64,000 bases of DNA from assembly GCF_001642955.1 (NCBI RefSeq), contig NZ_LWSK01000001.1, positions 124,001-188,000 of the forward strand, written 5' to 3'. The DNA is from Rubripirellula obstinata. GTDB lineage: Bacteria > Planctomycetota > Planctomycetia > Pirellulales > Pirellulaceae. This document shows, piece by piece, positions 11,701 to 18,510 of the stretch. Every line of letters begins with the position of its first letter. Position 1 is the first letter of the stretch. A program made the translations under genes and the position numbers. Below the pieces are notes generated by a model. The model was not told the origin of the DNA and did not search any database. It saw only the letters and a list, made by a program, of their open reading frames with translations.

Positions 11701-12784
11701 ACAGCGTCTTCATGTTGCCGTCGGCGAATCGGTTTTTGGTTGTTACCAGCCTGGCCGCGTCCGGCAGGACAGCGAAGAAAGGCTGGCGCAAATGGTCGAT
11801 CATCTTCCGGAGATCCACAGCATTCGTTCGCGCGGTGACGTCTGGTCAGGTCTGGTTTGTGCTCACGCAATGTCGTGCCGCTGGAACGAAATCGATGAAC
11901 CATTGGACTTAGCCCTGGCTGCCTATCGAGAGCAACAGGGGCAACACAGTTTTGAAATCGCCCATACCCATTGGATTGGATTGTGGGCTGATTGGAATCT
12001 CGGAAACTGGTCCAAGATGGTTTATGAATCGGATCTGATGATCGAGGATTCGATTCGGCGGAACGATTTGCATCAGCAAATGGTTACGTGTGGTGGCTAT
12101 GGCGCGGGCGCGTTTTTGGCGGGGGATCGAGCGGATGCGTTGAATCGATATCGGTGTAAAGAGGTCCGCTCGCATGCCGTGGTTGGTCATATTGAGTGCG
12201 TCGATGTGCTGGACCAAATGGCCGAGATCCATGTCCGCTGGTATGAAGGTCGGTTTGCCGATGCTTGGCATCGCTGTGAGTTGCTTGAAAAATCGTTGAA
12301 ACGATTTCAGATGCAGTTCATTCGCGTTATCCAGAAATCGCTGTCCGCGCTGGCTGCTTTACATCAAATGAAAGAGCAGAATTCGCTGAACTGGAAGACG
12401 GAGGTGTTGTCCCGAATCAAACACCTGCGACTAGAAAAGCTGCCGCAAGCAATTGCCTTAGCCGATTTCTACGAAGGGTTGCTGCTTGCGTTGCAGTCGT
12501 CGAGTCGTTCGGACGTTAAGCTCGCAGACGGTGAGCTCGCAGATGCAAAGCTTGCAGAACGGGCGAAGATGTTGCTTGAAAAAGCTGCTGATCAAGCGGC
12601 ACAACAGGGCTTAAAACCACTTCAATTGGCCGCGATCGACGCGATCAGTCAACTGCCTGGCGGATCACAAAACCCTCGAACGTCTCAAGAACGCTCCCTT
12701 TTGCGACTGATGCGAGATCAGGGCGTCGTTTTCCCAGAGAAACTCGCTCGCCTTTACACGATTGATCTCGAGCCGATAAGTTAG
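8720..12784 (+). CDS. Ser/Thr protein kinase fused to AAA-type ATPase and TPR-like repeats
   Basis: A 1354-residue signalling protein. Residues about 45-260 form a Hanks-type kinase domain: glycine-rich loop GYGSSGFVY (56-64), the AIK lysine (about 77), catalytic loop HRDIKPHN (about 170-177), DFG (about 190) and the GTPRYYAPE activation/APE segment. A short linker (about 264-300) holds near-repeats of P-N-E/A-L-D. Residues about 370-700 are a signalling ATPase of the AAA_16/STAND type, with Walker A GVSGIGKTRL (about 400-408) and Walker B LFLLIDDTQWAD (about 534-545). The remaining 600 residues are helical and TPR-like (about 770-1340). No transmembrane segment is evident, so it is probably cytosolic. 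All kinase catalytic residues are present. A gap of 104 bp separates it from the next gene on the same strand, so co-transcription is plausible. Trigger and targets are unknown. Confidence 0.93.
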   Translation: MPDYHDSLGAEFYDSDRPTPVRWQGAKETVCSQRRYDPPVQIGDEVGHFVVEHLLGYGSSGFVYRATDQQTGHQNAIKILRLNNQDDVLQNRHGFRRMMSIDHPNLVKVDQIYQFGDQTCLAMEEVSGVTFARKMKQLMKMPKQEAFDILAGLLRDFGTGLAVMHANGLVHRDIKPHNLMVDSNGRGKIIDFGLVDHFHIDQQFEMDGWIDGIQFGSRVGTPRYYAPEVIWSKRYLPSGDIFALGVVFTESLNLLASETQWQPNALEPSTPDPNELDPNELEISTPDPNALDPNALDLVDAPEVLDSDIQGNANELRESLVELTTLVPDLIHDACVSMLDRHPSERPTAMRIARLGMPPGHVIDWPEEDVLVGRSRELEMIKAWVDDIFDGKVSRLHISGVSGIGKTRLIEEAIRYIESQRWGQVFFGRCRAREDAPLQAFMQICDLIAHRYGQSDRDPIKLDYVSARVICQSFPVMGTIVTSAIRPETITKNRVHHVEEPQDDSSDIDAIPTRHEALDAAIAICDRLRDLGPLFLLIDDTQWADRDSLNVLDHLRNSDEAGNGLGMLTLSRRDQQRQKVPADQWIQLKKLNIEQGVQVLQLAADRNDLVVDPSELLALSAACDGSPFRLQEVAEEFCPGGLLSSEQARSEFLSDVDPADPSSSYAVIDRFWRRRAGVMSDEAKRLLPLVAAGGKVSTAQLAKLSGLGDAVDAVISQLHRGRLIVDEATGGECISIFHDRVADQLIAGLSESEKRKAHLDWANLLISSDDPSHATRIAGHLFAADRPRQAVHFAILAAEKAELLVAKTESGRWYKKAADHTEGDEKTHLLGLAAKAYHEADQPSLAAKCYLELADLTAGQERRRYQELAVILNIQSGRFSIVRQQLAELATHLNLPLPKPAIKTYASLAIGMARLKWMQRNDDKGNSFAAVAQRFGIGTDCLCDDELTETQRANRRRLNLCNQLARPLSMFYALYSAELNVTAAGLVKELGTDEQRLHVAVGESVFGCYQPGRVRQDSEERLAQMVDHLPEIHSIRSRGDVWSGLVCAHAMSCRWNEIDEPLDLALAAYREQQGQHSFEIAHTHWIGLWADWNLGNWSKMVYESDLMIEDSIRRNDLHQQMVTCGGYGAGAFLAGDRADALNRYRCKEVRSHAVVGHIECVDVLDQMAEIHVRWYEGRFADAWHRCELLEKSLKRFQMQFIRVIQKSLSALAALHQMKEQNSLNWKTEVLSRIKHLRLEKLPQAIALADFYEGLLLALQSSSRSDVKLADGELADAKLAERAKMLLEKAADQAAQQGLKPLQLAAIDAISQLPGGSQNPRTSQERSLLRLMRDQGVVFPEKLARLYTIDLEPIS

Positions 12785-12888
12785 GGGAAAAGGGATGAGG
12801 CAACGGGATCAGGCAGCGGGATTTCCCGTCGCTGGGCCAGCTACAAAATCCCTCCAGCTTCCCTTCTAGCGCTAGTTCACAAACGATC

Positions 12889-14112
12889 TTGTCCGATTCC
12901 AATCCAAGGCCGTCTCTTTCGTCGCTTGAGCGTTGGTCATCACGATTGGCCGATCGGTATCAGATTAGATTGACCGATTGCCTGATTGATTGGTTCGATA
13001 GCGAACAGTTTCTCAATCGCGGCCTGGGCGAATTCTCTGCGCCGATTCATCCAGCCGAATTACTGGCCGATGCGCCCGAGCCGATTTGGCCGGCACTGAT
13101 GTCTTGCGACATGATTCCGATGATCGGCAACGATGCCGGCGACTACCTTTGCGCCAGGGTTGGCTCAAACAGCACCATCACCGAATTCGTGCATTGGTAT
13201 CACGGTGGCGGCGATTGGATTCCTTGGGGCAAGCGGTTACCCGAAGCGATCATCTTTGATGCTGTTAACACGCATCTTCCCGGCCCGCATCACCGCCATG
13301 CGGTACCAGCCGAAGAACGATGCAGTCCTGATTTGAACGACCGCAAAAAAGACCCCTTGGTGCAGTGGGCATTATCGCGGTTGCCCATTGAAATCAAAAT
13401 TGCGATCGAACAAAACAAAGATCAAAACAAAACTGCGGACGTGTTGGCAGAAAAACTTTTAGAACACGACATCGCTACCGCCGCGGTCCGATTTGAATTG
13501 GTCGAGCATGCGTTGTTCCCTGAATCGGGACAGCCCGATTTTGCAAAAGCAGAATCGATTGTACTGCGAACCATCGGTGGTCGTTGCAGTGAACTGGAAT
13601 CGTTGTCGTGGACCTGGAACGTTGCGGCAATCGCGGCACACAATCGCGGCGACTTTGGCTTAGCGATCGACCGTTTTGGCCAAGCATTGCTCGGATCGAA
13701 TTTCTCTGATCAGAGCGTCCGGTTGCGGCATGATTGGCAGCAGACCGAAAATGCTAAATACGCTTCCAGCCAATTAATTGAATTATCCACCGATCACTCC
13801 CTGCCACATTTTGACGACCACCAGCGTTCGCTTCTGCGACTGTACTCTTCGCCGGCGATTGACGATCGCGGGCAAGCGGTAACCGATTATTGGACGAACC
13901 GTTCGTCGGCAATGGAAGAACAAGGCGACTTTGCGGCCGCCCATGATTGCTTGGTTCGCGCCGGTTGGGATCTGGGAGCTGCACCGATGCGAGCTTACGA
14001 GGGCCTGTTGCAAAACATTGCCCGACTAGCCGCCGCGGCAGGCCAGAGTGGACGGGCTGCGGTTGCGGCAACGCACCTGGCTTGTTTCAACGATCGTTAT
14101 GGTCGATCGTGA
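12889..14112 (+). CDS. SMI1/KNR4 (SUKH)-like protein with C-terminal helical repeats
   Basis: A 407-residue cytosolic protein starting at a TTG (12889); the next ATG would remove the domain described here. Residues about 50-130 read like a SUKH/SMI1-KNR4 domain: PALMSCDMIPMIGNDAGDYL with a following hydrophobic strand and VHWYHGGGDWIPWG, the usual G-D-Y and W-H pattern. Residues about 150-400 are alpha-helical and resemble TPR pairs (LAIDRFGQALLG, QGDFAAAHDCLVRAGWD). SUKH proteins range from cell-wall regulators to immunity proteins against toxins; no toxin gene is adjacent, so a regulatory partner role for the upstream kinase protein is only an inference. Its TGA stop overlaps the GTG start of the glycosyltransferase gene, indicating translational coupling. 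Confidence 0.75.
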   Translation: MSDSNPRPSLSSLERWSSRLADRYQIRLTDCLIDWFDSEQFLNRGLGEFSAPIHPAELLADAPEPIWPALMSCDMIPMIGNDAGDYLCARVGSNSTITEFVHWYHGGGDWIPWGKRLPEAIIFDAVNTHLPGPHHRHAVPAEERCSPDLNDRKKDPLVQWALSRLPIEIKIAIEQNKDQNKTADVLAEKLLEHDIATAAVRFELVEHALFPESGQPDFAKAESIVLRTIGGRCSELESLSWTWNVAAIAAHNRGDFGLAIDRFGQALLGSNFSDQSVRLRHDWQQTENAKYASSQLIELSTDHSLPHFDDHQRSLLRLYSSPAIDDRGQAVTDYWTNRSSAMEEQGDFAAAHDCLVRAGWDLGAAPMRAYEGLLQNIARLAAAAGQSGRAAVAATHLACFNDRYGRS

Positions 14113-15230
14113 ATTCAGAAGCGTCGCCGCGTTACCAGATCTTGGCCATCAATGCCTTTGACGGTGGGTCGCACCGGTCGTTCTTGCGAGGTCTGATTGG
14201 CGGCAGTGATAACGATTGGACGGTTCTGGCCGGCAAGCCAGTCCACTGGAAATGGCGGATGCGGTCATCGGCGTTGACGATGGCCGACATGACGCAACAA
14301 CACGTCGCGAAACATGGTTACCCGGACCTAGTGTTCTGCACCGACATGTTAGATCTGCCGACTTGGCGAGGACTTCTCAACGACAAGCGATTCGCCGACA
14401 TCCCCGTCATCAACTACTTTCACGAAAGCCAATGGACGTATCCAACCGCACCGGGTTCGCGAGTTGATCACCATTTTGGATACACCAATTTGTTGTCAGC
14501 GATCGCATCAGATGCTTGCGTTTTCAATTCTTGTTTTCATCGCGACACTTTCTTAGGTGCCAGCGAGCAGTTTGTGCGGAAGATGCCGGATTCCAAATCG
14601 GCGCATGATTGGCTGGCCTTAAAAGCAAAGTCTTGGGTCATTCCACCTGGGTTTGATCCGCCGAGCTTTTTGCCATCGCGAAGCGCCGGTGAAGTCCCAG
14701 TGATTGGTTGGGTTTCGCGTTGGGAAAACGACAAGTGTCCCCAGCGGTTCGCGGAATTACTTCAGCAACTCGATCACCTTAGCCATGATTTCCGACTGGT
14801 CCTGCTAGGTGCTCGTCCAGCCGATCCAAAAGCTGCGTCACTTGAACCGCTTGAACAAATTCGACGAAGTCATGGCCACCGAATTCTGTACGATGGTTTT
14901 GCGGAAACCGCTGATGACTACTGGCACTGGCTTACCAAGATGGACTTCGTTGTTTCGACCGCCGATCATGAATTCTTTGGAATCGCGGTCTGCGAAGCCA
15001 TGCATGCCGGTGCGGTTCCCGTGGTTCCCGATCGCCTCAGCTATCCCGAATGGGTGCCAAGTGAATGCTTGTACCGAACCACCGAAGACGCGATCGCGCT
15101 GCTATGTCTGAACAAAGACGAACGAAGGCTTTGTTCAGATGTTTGCAGAAACCAAATTGCAAAGTTTGATCGAAGATTGGTTGCGTCAAAGATTGACAAC
15201 TTGGCGATGCGGCTGATCCAGGCAAGCTAG
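14109..15230 (+). CDS. Glycosyltransferase of the DUF3524/GTDC1 type (tRNA-queuosine mannosyltransferase-like)
   Basis: GT-B glycosyltransferase of 373 residues. The start is the GTG at 14109, overlapping the upstream stop (GTGA). The N-terminal half carries the DUF3524 hallmarks: ILAINAFDGGSHRSFLRGL, a long block with LVFCTDMLDLP, and NYFHESQWTYP. The C-terminal half has a typical glycosyltransferase-1 nucleotide-sugar site: VISTADHEFFGIAVCEAM-like sequence (about residues 285-305) and VPVVPDRLSYPE. The eukaryotic relative GTDC1 was shown to attach mannose to queuosine in tRNA-Asp; transfer of that activity to this bacterial protein is inference. No queuosine synthesis gene lies nearby. It ends a three-gene same-strand cluster. 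Confidence 0.88.
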   Translation: MNSEASPRYQILAINAFDGGSHRSFLRGLIGGSDNDWTVLAGKPVHWKWRMRSSALTMADMTQQHVAKHGYPDLVFCTDMLDLPTWRGLLNDKRFADIPVINYFHESQWTYPTAPGSRVDHHFGYTNLLSAIASDACVFNSCFHRDTFLGASEQFVRKMPDSKSAHDWLALKAKSWVIPPGFDPPSFLPSRSAGEVPVIGWVSRWENDKCPQRFAELLQQLDHLSHDFRLVLLGARPADPKAASLEPLEQIRRSHGHRILYDGFAETADDYWHWLTKMDFVVSTADHEFFGIAVCEAMHAGAVPVVPDRLSYPEWVPSECLYRTTEDAIALLCLNKDERRLCSDVCRNQIAKFDRRLVASKIDNLAMRLIQAS

Positions 15231-15571
15231 CGGTGCGTCACGATCAAGAATTCGAGCTGCCTGTTGTAGCTGATCCCGCCAGGGTTCAGGCCACACTGAC
15301 TGAACCCTGGCGGGGAACGCTGTGAAGCATTCGATTCTCACGTTATCTGTACTTTGCCGTATTTCGGTCTGCTCAATACGGCCCTAACTTTTAGCTGACA
15401 TGGGCCACTAGCGGTTTGTCACAGCTAAAACTCCGGTTAGGAGGTAGCGGAAGTCGCGTAGACTTTCGGCGTCCCCCTCGTAGCCGAAACTCTTGGCGAG
15501 TTCCGCTACCCGAAGATTGAGCTGACATGGGCCACTAGTGGTTTGTCACAGCTAAAACTTCGGGTTGGACA
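15231..15571. repeat. Repeat-rich intergenic DNA after the glycosyltransferase gene
   Basis: 15266-15316 is a truncated copy of the GATCCCGCCAGGGTTCAG inverted repeat. 15398-15436 and 15520-15560 are direct repeats of tgacatgggccactag followed by ggtttgtcacagctaaaac. Between them 15444-15516 is an inverted pair (gtagcggaa against ttccgctac) that resembles the 45-bp repeat unit at 40915-41004. No gene is seen. Confidence 0.75.
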
Positions 15572-16106
15572 TAGTGGATCTTGTTAAGACGCGCCCGACA
15601 AAAGTCCGAACAGGCAAAATATGGTTTCCTTCAAAAACCGGCGCGTTCGTTTTGAAGTTGTATTTTTCGAGAGTGCCGGAGGCACGATAGCACCTAGCCT
15701 GGGGCGTCAGCCTACGCCGTGAAGAGTTTTGGTCTCGGAAAACACGTGTTAGTTCGTTTAGCCGCGTGGGCATCGCCCCGCGCGTTTCGCCCCGCATGGA
15801 CGCGCGGGGCGATGCCCACGCGGTTAAACAGTCCAGAAACCCTTCACGGTGTCGCCCCTCCGGGGCTTTGCAGAAATGCGGTACTCGATTTCCTGGGGCT
15901 GACGCCCCAGGCTAAGTGCTGCCGCCACTTCGTGGCTAAAAAAACGCAACTTCGAAACGCGTAAGATGTAACGATGATTTGCAAGGGCGTCGAGCGTGAT
16001 GACGCAAGGGACGGATGAGAGTCCCTCGCTCACGCTTCGGGTTACTTTTGTCGGGCGCGTCTGTTAAAGATCCTCCCGCGGCAAGGATCTTTAACAAGAT
16101 CCACTA
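15572..16106. repeat. Concentric nested palindrome (535 bp)
   Basis: Four inverted pairs are arranged one inside the other. Outermost: tagtggatcttgttaagac then gcgcccgacaaaagt at 15572-15605 against acttttgtcgggcgcgtct (16044-16062) and ttaacaagatccacta (16091-16106). Next: gcgcgttcgttttgaagttg (from 15641) against caacttcgaaacgcg (to 15961). Next: tagcctggggcgtcagcc (15695-15712) against ggctgacgccccaggcta (15897-15914). Core: gtttagccgcgtgggcatcg against cgatgcccacgcggttaaac, the GTTTAACCGCG element (15714-15852). The right outer arm carries an extra 28-nt hairpin (gttaaagatcct ... aggatct, 16063-16090). No coding sequence or transposase is inside. Confidence 0.88.
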
Positions 16107-16226
16107 CCCTAAAAACACAGGTTGTCCCAGACCAATGGTCATTGTGGTATTCTTTGGGAGGGCAGTTATTAGTGATGGTCGAGCGGACCGTGGCAGAAGT
16201 TGGCACACGTACTGAGGGCAGACTTG

Positions 16227-16967
16227 GTGGGTGAAAAACTATCTATTTTATTGATCGAGGACGACGTTCACGACGTCGAAGCGGTTGAGCGTGCGTTGAA
16301 AACGGTGCAGCCGAGCCTGTTTGAGCTGAGGCATGTCACGAAGTTTCGCGATGCGATTCGCGCGATTCAGTCGGAATCATTTCACGTTGTGATTTTGGAT
16401 CTAGGACTACCTGACAGCGTTGGGCTCAACGGTGTTGAACGGTTGATGGCGTTGATTCCGACGGTTCCCGTGATAGTTCTTACAGGCGTCAACGACGAAG
16501 AAACTTCGCTGAAAGGTATCGAGTTAGGTGCCCAGGAGTTCTTAGATAAGAACAGCGTCACTCCGAAAGAATTGATTCGTACGATTCGGCACGCCACCAA
16601 ACGAAAGCAATTTTCGATCCAGCAGTCCTCACTTTCTGAGGGTCGTGGTGAAAAGCAAGTTGAAAGCTCAGGCGATGGTTCCGCAGCCGAAAGATTGACT
16701 GCGATTATGAAGGACACTTCCGAATTGATGACGGCTCACACGACCGCATTGTTGAGTACGGAGCTGACCGAACAACAGCGATCGATTGTTTCCGAGATCA
16801 AAGAAACGTCTCAAAAGTCTTTCGATGCCGCCAAGAACGCCGCCCCAGAGGAAGCCCCAGAAGAGGCCCCAGAAGAATCCCGTTCCGGCGAAAACGGCAA
16901 TGACACGTCGGCCAAGACAACCAACGACCAACCGCCGCCAGCGGTCGGCCGCATCGTTGACACTTGA
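16227..16967 (+). CDS. Response regulator receiver-domain protein
   Basis: Single receiver domain protein without a DNA-binding output domain. The GTG at 16227 is preferred because GAGGG lies 8 nt upstream and it starts the protein right before the first beta strand (MGEKLSILLIEDDVHDVEAV); 246 residues result. The phospho-acceptor Asp sits in VVILDLGLPDS, the acidic pair in LLIEDD, the Thr in VIVLTG, and the switch lysine in EFLDKNSV, so it can be phosphorylated in principle. Residues about 140-200 are helical with STELTEQQRSIVSEI, and the tail is low-complexity with repeats of PEEA. No histidine kinase is adjacent. It lies between two large palindromes, so it may be transcribed alone. Confidence 0.88.
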   Translation: MGEKLSILLIEDDVHDVEAVERALKTVQPSLFELRHVTKFRDAIRAIQSESFHVVILDLGLPDSVGLNGVERLMALIPTVPVIVLTGVNDEETSLKGIELGAQEFLDKNSVTPKELIRTIRHATKRKQFSIQQSSLSEGRGEKQVESSGDGSAAERLTAIMKDTSELMTAHTTALLSTELTEQQRSIVSEIKETSQKSFDAAKNAAPEEAPEEAPEESRSGENGNDTSAKTTNDQPPPAVGRIVDT

Positions 16968-16990
16968 CGCGTCACGACGGACAAGCCTGG

Positions 16991-17044
16991 GTCGCTAAAA
17001 GTCTGGGGTTGCAGCAGATATCGGCTTACGCCGTTTTTGAGATC
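16991..17044. repeat. Dispersed repeat shared with 3543-3600
   Basis: Reads cgctaaaagtctggggttg then atcggcttacgccgttttt; the reverse complement occurs at 3543-3600 with a few changes. Lies between the receiver-domain gene and the large palindrome. Confidence 0.7.
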
Positions 17045-17071
17045 ATGCGACACAAGCGTGCGACTTTTTAG

Positions 17072-17330
17072 AGTCGCGTTTCGCTCGGGACGTTGCATCA
17101 GTTACTGCGTGTTAGGCCCGGAGGGCCGGCAGCTCCCTGCCGGGTGCGTGAGCACCCGGATGGCTGCCCCACATCAATTCTCTGGCTCGGTTTCGCGGCT
17201 ACGCCGCGAAACCGAGCCAGAGAATTGATGTGGGGCAGCCATCCGGGTGCTCGCGCACCCGGCAGGGAGCTGCCGGCCCTCCGGGCCTATTGCGCAGTAA
17301 CTGATGCGACGTCCCGAGCGAAAGGCGACT
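17072..17330. repeat. Near-perfect giant palindrome with 128-nt arms
   Basis: Left arm 17072-17199 and right arm 17203-17330 are reverse complements around a 3-nt centre (tac, 17200-17202). The innermost run of about 55 nt (from ccacatcaattctctgg to the centre gcggctacgccgc) pairs without a mismatch. Differences are few: tg/cg next to agcacccgg, a 4-nt bulge region (tgtt against attg) near 17110 and 17290, and single changes at the outer end. It begins 104 bp past the receiver-domain gene stop and ends at the 3' end of the small PspA-linked gene. No coding content is apparent. Confidence 0.97.
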
Positions 17331-17760
17331 ATAAAAATTCGTACGTTCCTAACGCGTGTTTTCCGGGGCCAAAACTCTTCACGGCGTTGGGTAACCCGCC
17401 GGGCATCAGTGCAATGTCGTCATTGAAAACAGACATACTTCTCGGATCGTGTTTGCCAGACGTGATCAACTGTCCGACACTGTTGCCATCGTTACCGTCT
17501 TGCTGCACCGTCAAAATGCTGCGTCGCTGTGATCCTCCCTGTGAACCTCCCTGTGAACCGTCCAATTGATAGGTTAGGACTGTTCCGTTCGTCGTGTCGT
17601 CAACCTCGCGCCGAAGCACTTCGTACGACTCGCCTCGGATCACGAACCGGTCGCCGACTTGCAAGGCCAGCAGGCGACCGGTGGTGGGTGAAACGCGGAT
17701 GCGATCGGTGTAATACCAAGCGGCGATCAGGTCACGAATTGTGGCGACAATTTTGGTCAT
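17329..17760 (-). CDS. Small protein downstream of pspA, with a repeat-derived C-terminus
   Basis: A 143-residue protein of unknown family, starting at the ATG at 17760, 8 bp after the pspA stop. The N-terminal 60 residues (MTKIVATIRDLIAAWYYTDR, then LLALQVGDRFVIRGESYEVL) form a plausible small beta domain. The middle has a QGGSQGG low-complexity patch. The last 30 or so residues (NAVKSFGPGKHALGTYEFL) are encoded by DNA that matches the flank of the GTTTAACCGCG repeat (17347-17383; compare 15714-15745 in reverse), so the original stop was probably lost or the gene was extended by repeat insertion. Role presumably linked to PspA, by position only. Confidence 0.65.
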   Translation of the reverse strand: MTKIVATIRDLIAAWYYTDRIRVSPTTGRLLALQVGDRFVIRGESYEVLRREVDDTTNGTVLTYQLDGSQGGSQGGSQRRSILTVQQDGNDGNSVGQLITSGKHDPRSMSVFNDDIALMPGGLPNAVKSFGPGKHALGTYEFL

Positions 17761-17768
17761 CTGCCAAA

Positions 17769-18443
17769 TCAACTTTGGGTCGTTGATTTCAGTTTTGCCA
17801 GTTCTTCGGCCAACTGTTGCTCGCGTTCACGTCGCTCGAAATCGCGGGCGAGTTCTTCGGCATCGGGATCGCGGCCTTCCATCCGATCCCACGCTTCGCT
17901 CATCGCTTCTTCCCGATCGACTTTCGCCTCCAATCGGTTGAATTGTGCAAACGCTGACTTGGAGTGCGAACGGTCGAGTGCTTGGCTGATTCGCTGACTC
18001 GATGCGGCTCGCGACATCCTGGCCGTCAGTAGTGTCTTCTTGTGCTTGGCCTGTCGGATCTTGTCTTCCAATTCATGCACGCTGCGTTGCAGTTTTTCCA
18101 CTTCGACTTTCTGACGATCATGATCCGATCCGTATTGATCGCATCGCTGCTGGGCCGTCATCTTTTGTTGCAGCGCCGATTTTGCTGCCGTTTCGTCACC
18201 ACGTTGCATCGCGTCGGTGGCCCGTTGTAACCAAGTTTCGACATCCTGTTGTTCTCGTTTGTGGCGTTTTCGCAGTTGAATTTCATCGGCAACTGCTTCC
18301 GCCACGCTACCACGAACCCGGTCAAGTTCCTCTTCCATGTCGATTAACAATTGGTGAAGCATCCGCTCGGGATCTTCGACCATCTCCTTTAACGACGTCA
18401 CGCTCGAACGCATCACAAGGCTAAATTGATTGATCCATTTCAT
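17769..18443 (-). CDS. pspA: PspA/IM30 family membrane-stress protein
   Basis: Peripheral membrane protein of the ESCRT-III-like PspA/IM30 family that protects the inner membrane. It is 224 residues, the usual PspA size, and almost wholly alpha-helical coiled coil: an amphipathic N-terminal helix (MKWINQFSLVMRSSVTSLKE), then MVEDPERMLHQLLIDMEEEL, the conserved P-E-R-M-L-Q-L-I-D-M signature, and long charged helices with heptad pattern to about residue 170. No PspF, PspB or PspC gene is nearby. It lies 67 bp after the giant membrane protein and 8 bp before the small 143-residue gene, so these three form one transcription unit. Family call is secure; the partnership is inferred. Confidence 0.92.
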   Translation of the reverse strand: MKWINQFSLVMRSSVTSLKEMVEDPERMLHQLLIDMEEELDRVRGSVAEAVADEIQLRKRHKREQQDVETWLQRATDAMQRGDETAAKSALQQKMTAQQRCDQYGSDHDRQKVEVEKLQRSVHELEDKIRQAKHKKTLLTARMSRAASSQRISQALDRSHSKSAFAQFNRLEAKVDREEAMSEAWDRMEGRDPDAEELARDFERREREQQLAEELAKLKSTTQS

Positions 18444-18510
18444 CGTTTCGTTCCTCAGGTTAAGGCAGGGGTTAAAGTCAGTCTGTAAAAAATTCTGGTG
18501 TTCAGAATCA

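Noticed and set aside
15572-16106. Insertion sequence
   Set aside because: Has inverted ends but contains no transposase frame; treated as nested palindrome or non-autonomous element.
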